A stretch of 64,000 bases of DNA, from positions 310,001 to 374,000 of the forward strand of contig NZ_LN907858.1 in NCBI RefSeq assembly GCF_001460635.1, written 5' to 3'. Made by a program: the position numbers and the translations under genes. Each line of letters starts with the position of its first letter. Positions within the stretch are counted from its first letter, which is position 1. This stretch comes from Helicobacter typhlonius (lineage in GTDB: Bacteria > Campylobacterota > Campylobacteria > Campylobacterales > Helicobacteraceae). Positions 63,683 to 64,000 of this stretch are shown one piece after another. The notes under the pieces were generated by a model. That model made no database searches. It saw only the letters and a list, made by a program, of their open reading frames with translations, and was not told the origin of the DNA.

Positions 63683-64000
63683 TTACTCCTTTGGTAAAAG
63701 TGCATCAGAAAGCCACACTTGTAAAATATCAAGACTTGGCGCCATTACTTGTGAAGCGAACGCATCTCGCAAATATCGCTCTAGTGGCAAGAGCTTACTA
63801 TAAGCTTTTCCTCCACCAAGTCGCATTGCAAGAGCACAAATGTCCATAACAAGCTGTGTGGCGTTAATCCTACACGCAAATATTTTGCACATTGCATCAG
63901 ATTCTTTATTATCAAATGCCCTTGCAGCCTCTTTTGTCAGTGCAATTTGGCTTTGCGTTTTGGTATAGAGTTCTGCGATATGGATTCTCACTAACTCTTT
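63683..64000 (-). CDS. Acyl-CoA dehydrogenase-like flavoprotein (C-terminal part; start outside window)
   Basis: The last ~105 codons are visible and open to the window edge. Helical segment TKEAARAFDNKESDAMCKIFACR followed by LAMRLGGGKAYSKLLPLERYLRDAFASQVM matches the C-terminal four-helix bundle of acyl-CoA dehydrogenase/desulfurisation-type flavoproteins (G-x-x-A...LxRYLRDA). With the neighbouring PhnD/SsuA-type gene, a sulfur- or organic-ligand-scavenging locus is conceivable (inference). Confidence 0.75.
   Translation of the reverse strand, partial: KELVRIHIAELYTKTQSQIALTKEAARAFDNKESDAMCKIFACRINATQLVMDICALAMRLGGGKAYSKLLPLERYLRDAFASQVMAPSLDILQVWLSDALLPKE

Noticed and set aside
1-64000. 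CRISPR array, prophage or complete insertion sequence
   Set aside because: No spaced direct repeats, no transposase, integrase or phage structural genes were seen; only relics of restriction-modification and duplicated genes.

Overview
The window looks like a chromosomal segment of a Helicobacter, probably an enterohepatic species close to H. hepaticus. That is inference from AT-rich DNA, the gene families, and gene neighbourhoods shared with H. pylori: ftsE-trmB-FN3 lipoprotein-rluD-rodA, SurA-like/ftsA/ftsZ, U32-cheZ, lutABC-lctP, acpS-fliL-rsmD. There is no CRISPR array, complete insertion sequence, rRNA operon or replication origin. The only tRNAs are one CAU-anticodon tRNA and one tRNA-Arg(GCG).

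Layout. 1-9.5 kb: envelope and division genes. 9.6-17.5 kb: tRNA-Arg, rpsU, an ABC transporter with an EptA-like lipid A transferase, two family 2 glycosyltransferases joined by a C8 tract, and a frameshifted ThiD2-like gene. 17.5-25.3 kb: miaA, an aminotransferase, pseudaminic acid genes with a PseG-PseH fusion, U32 protein, CheZ. 25.4-29.3 kb: molybdate operon with a ModE-type palindrome and a sensorless ModE, interrupted by a restriction-modification relic. 29.3-34.2 kb: lactate oxidation (lutABC) and divergent lactate permease. 34.2-40.3 kb: a decayed zone (eptA tail, dead type II restriction-modification pair, lctP tail) that also holds purB and an apparent UDP-xylose/GT90 pair. 40.3-57 kb: mostly housekeeping. 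57-64 kb: AEC carrier, mrp, sirtuin, a candidate structured RNA, a Fur-box TonB receptor, and a broken substrate-binding protein gene.

How it fits together. Surface variability is the main theme. Homopolymer tracts sit in the tandem glycosyltransferases (C8), the GT90 transferase (G10), the TonB receptor (G10) and directly before the -10 box of a small lipoprotein gene (T14). Each could switch a surface trait by slippage. Flagellin glycosylation, lipid A modification and LPS xylosylation genes lie in the same window. The most novel-looking items are a promoter-driven pseudoknotted RNA candidate at 60.2-60.4 kb and an over-abundant heptamer (AGATTCT/AGAATCT) that forms inverted pairs at gene ends, as DNA uptake sequences do in other genera.
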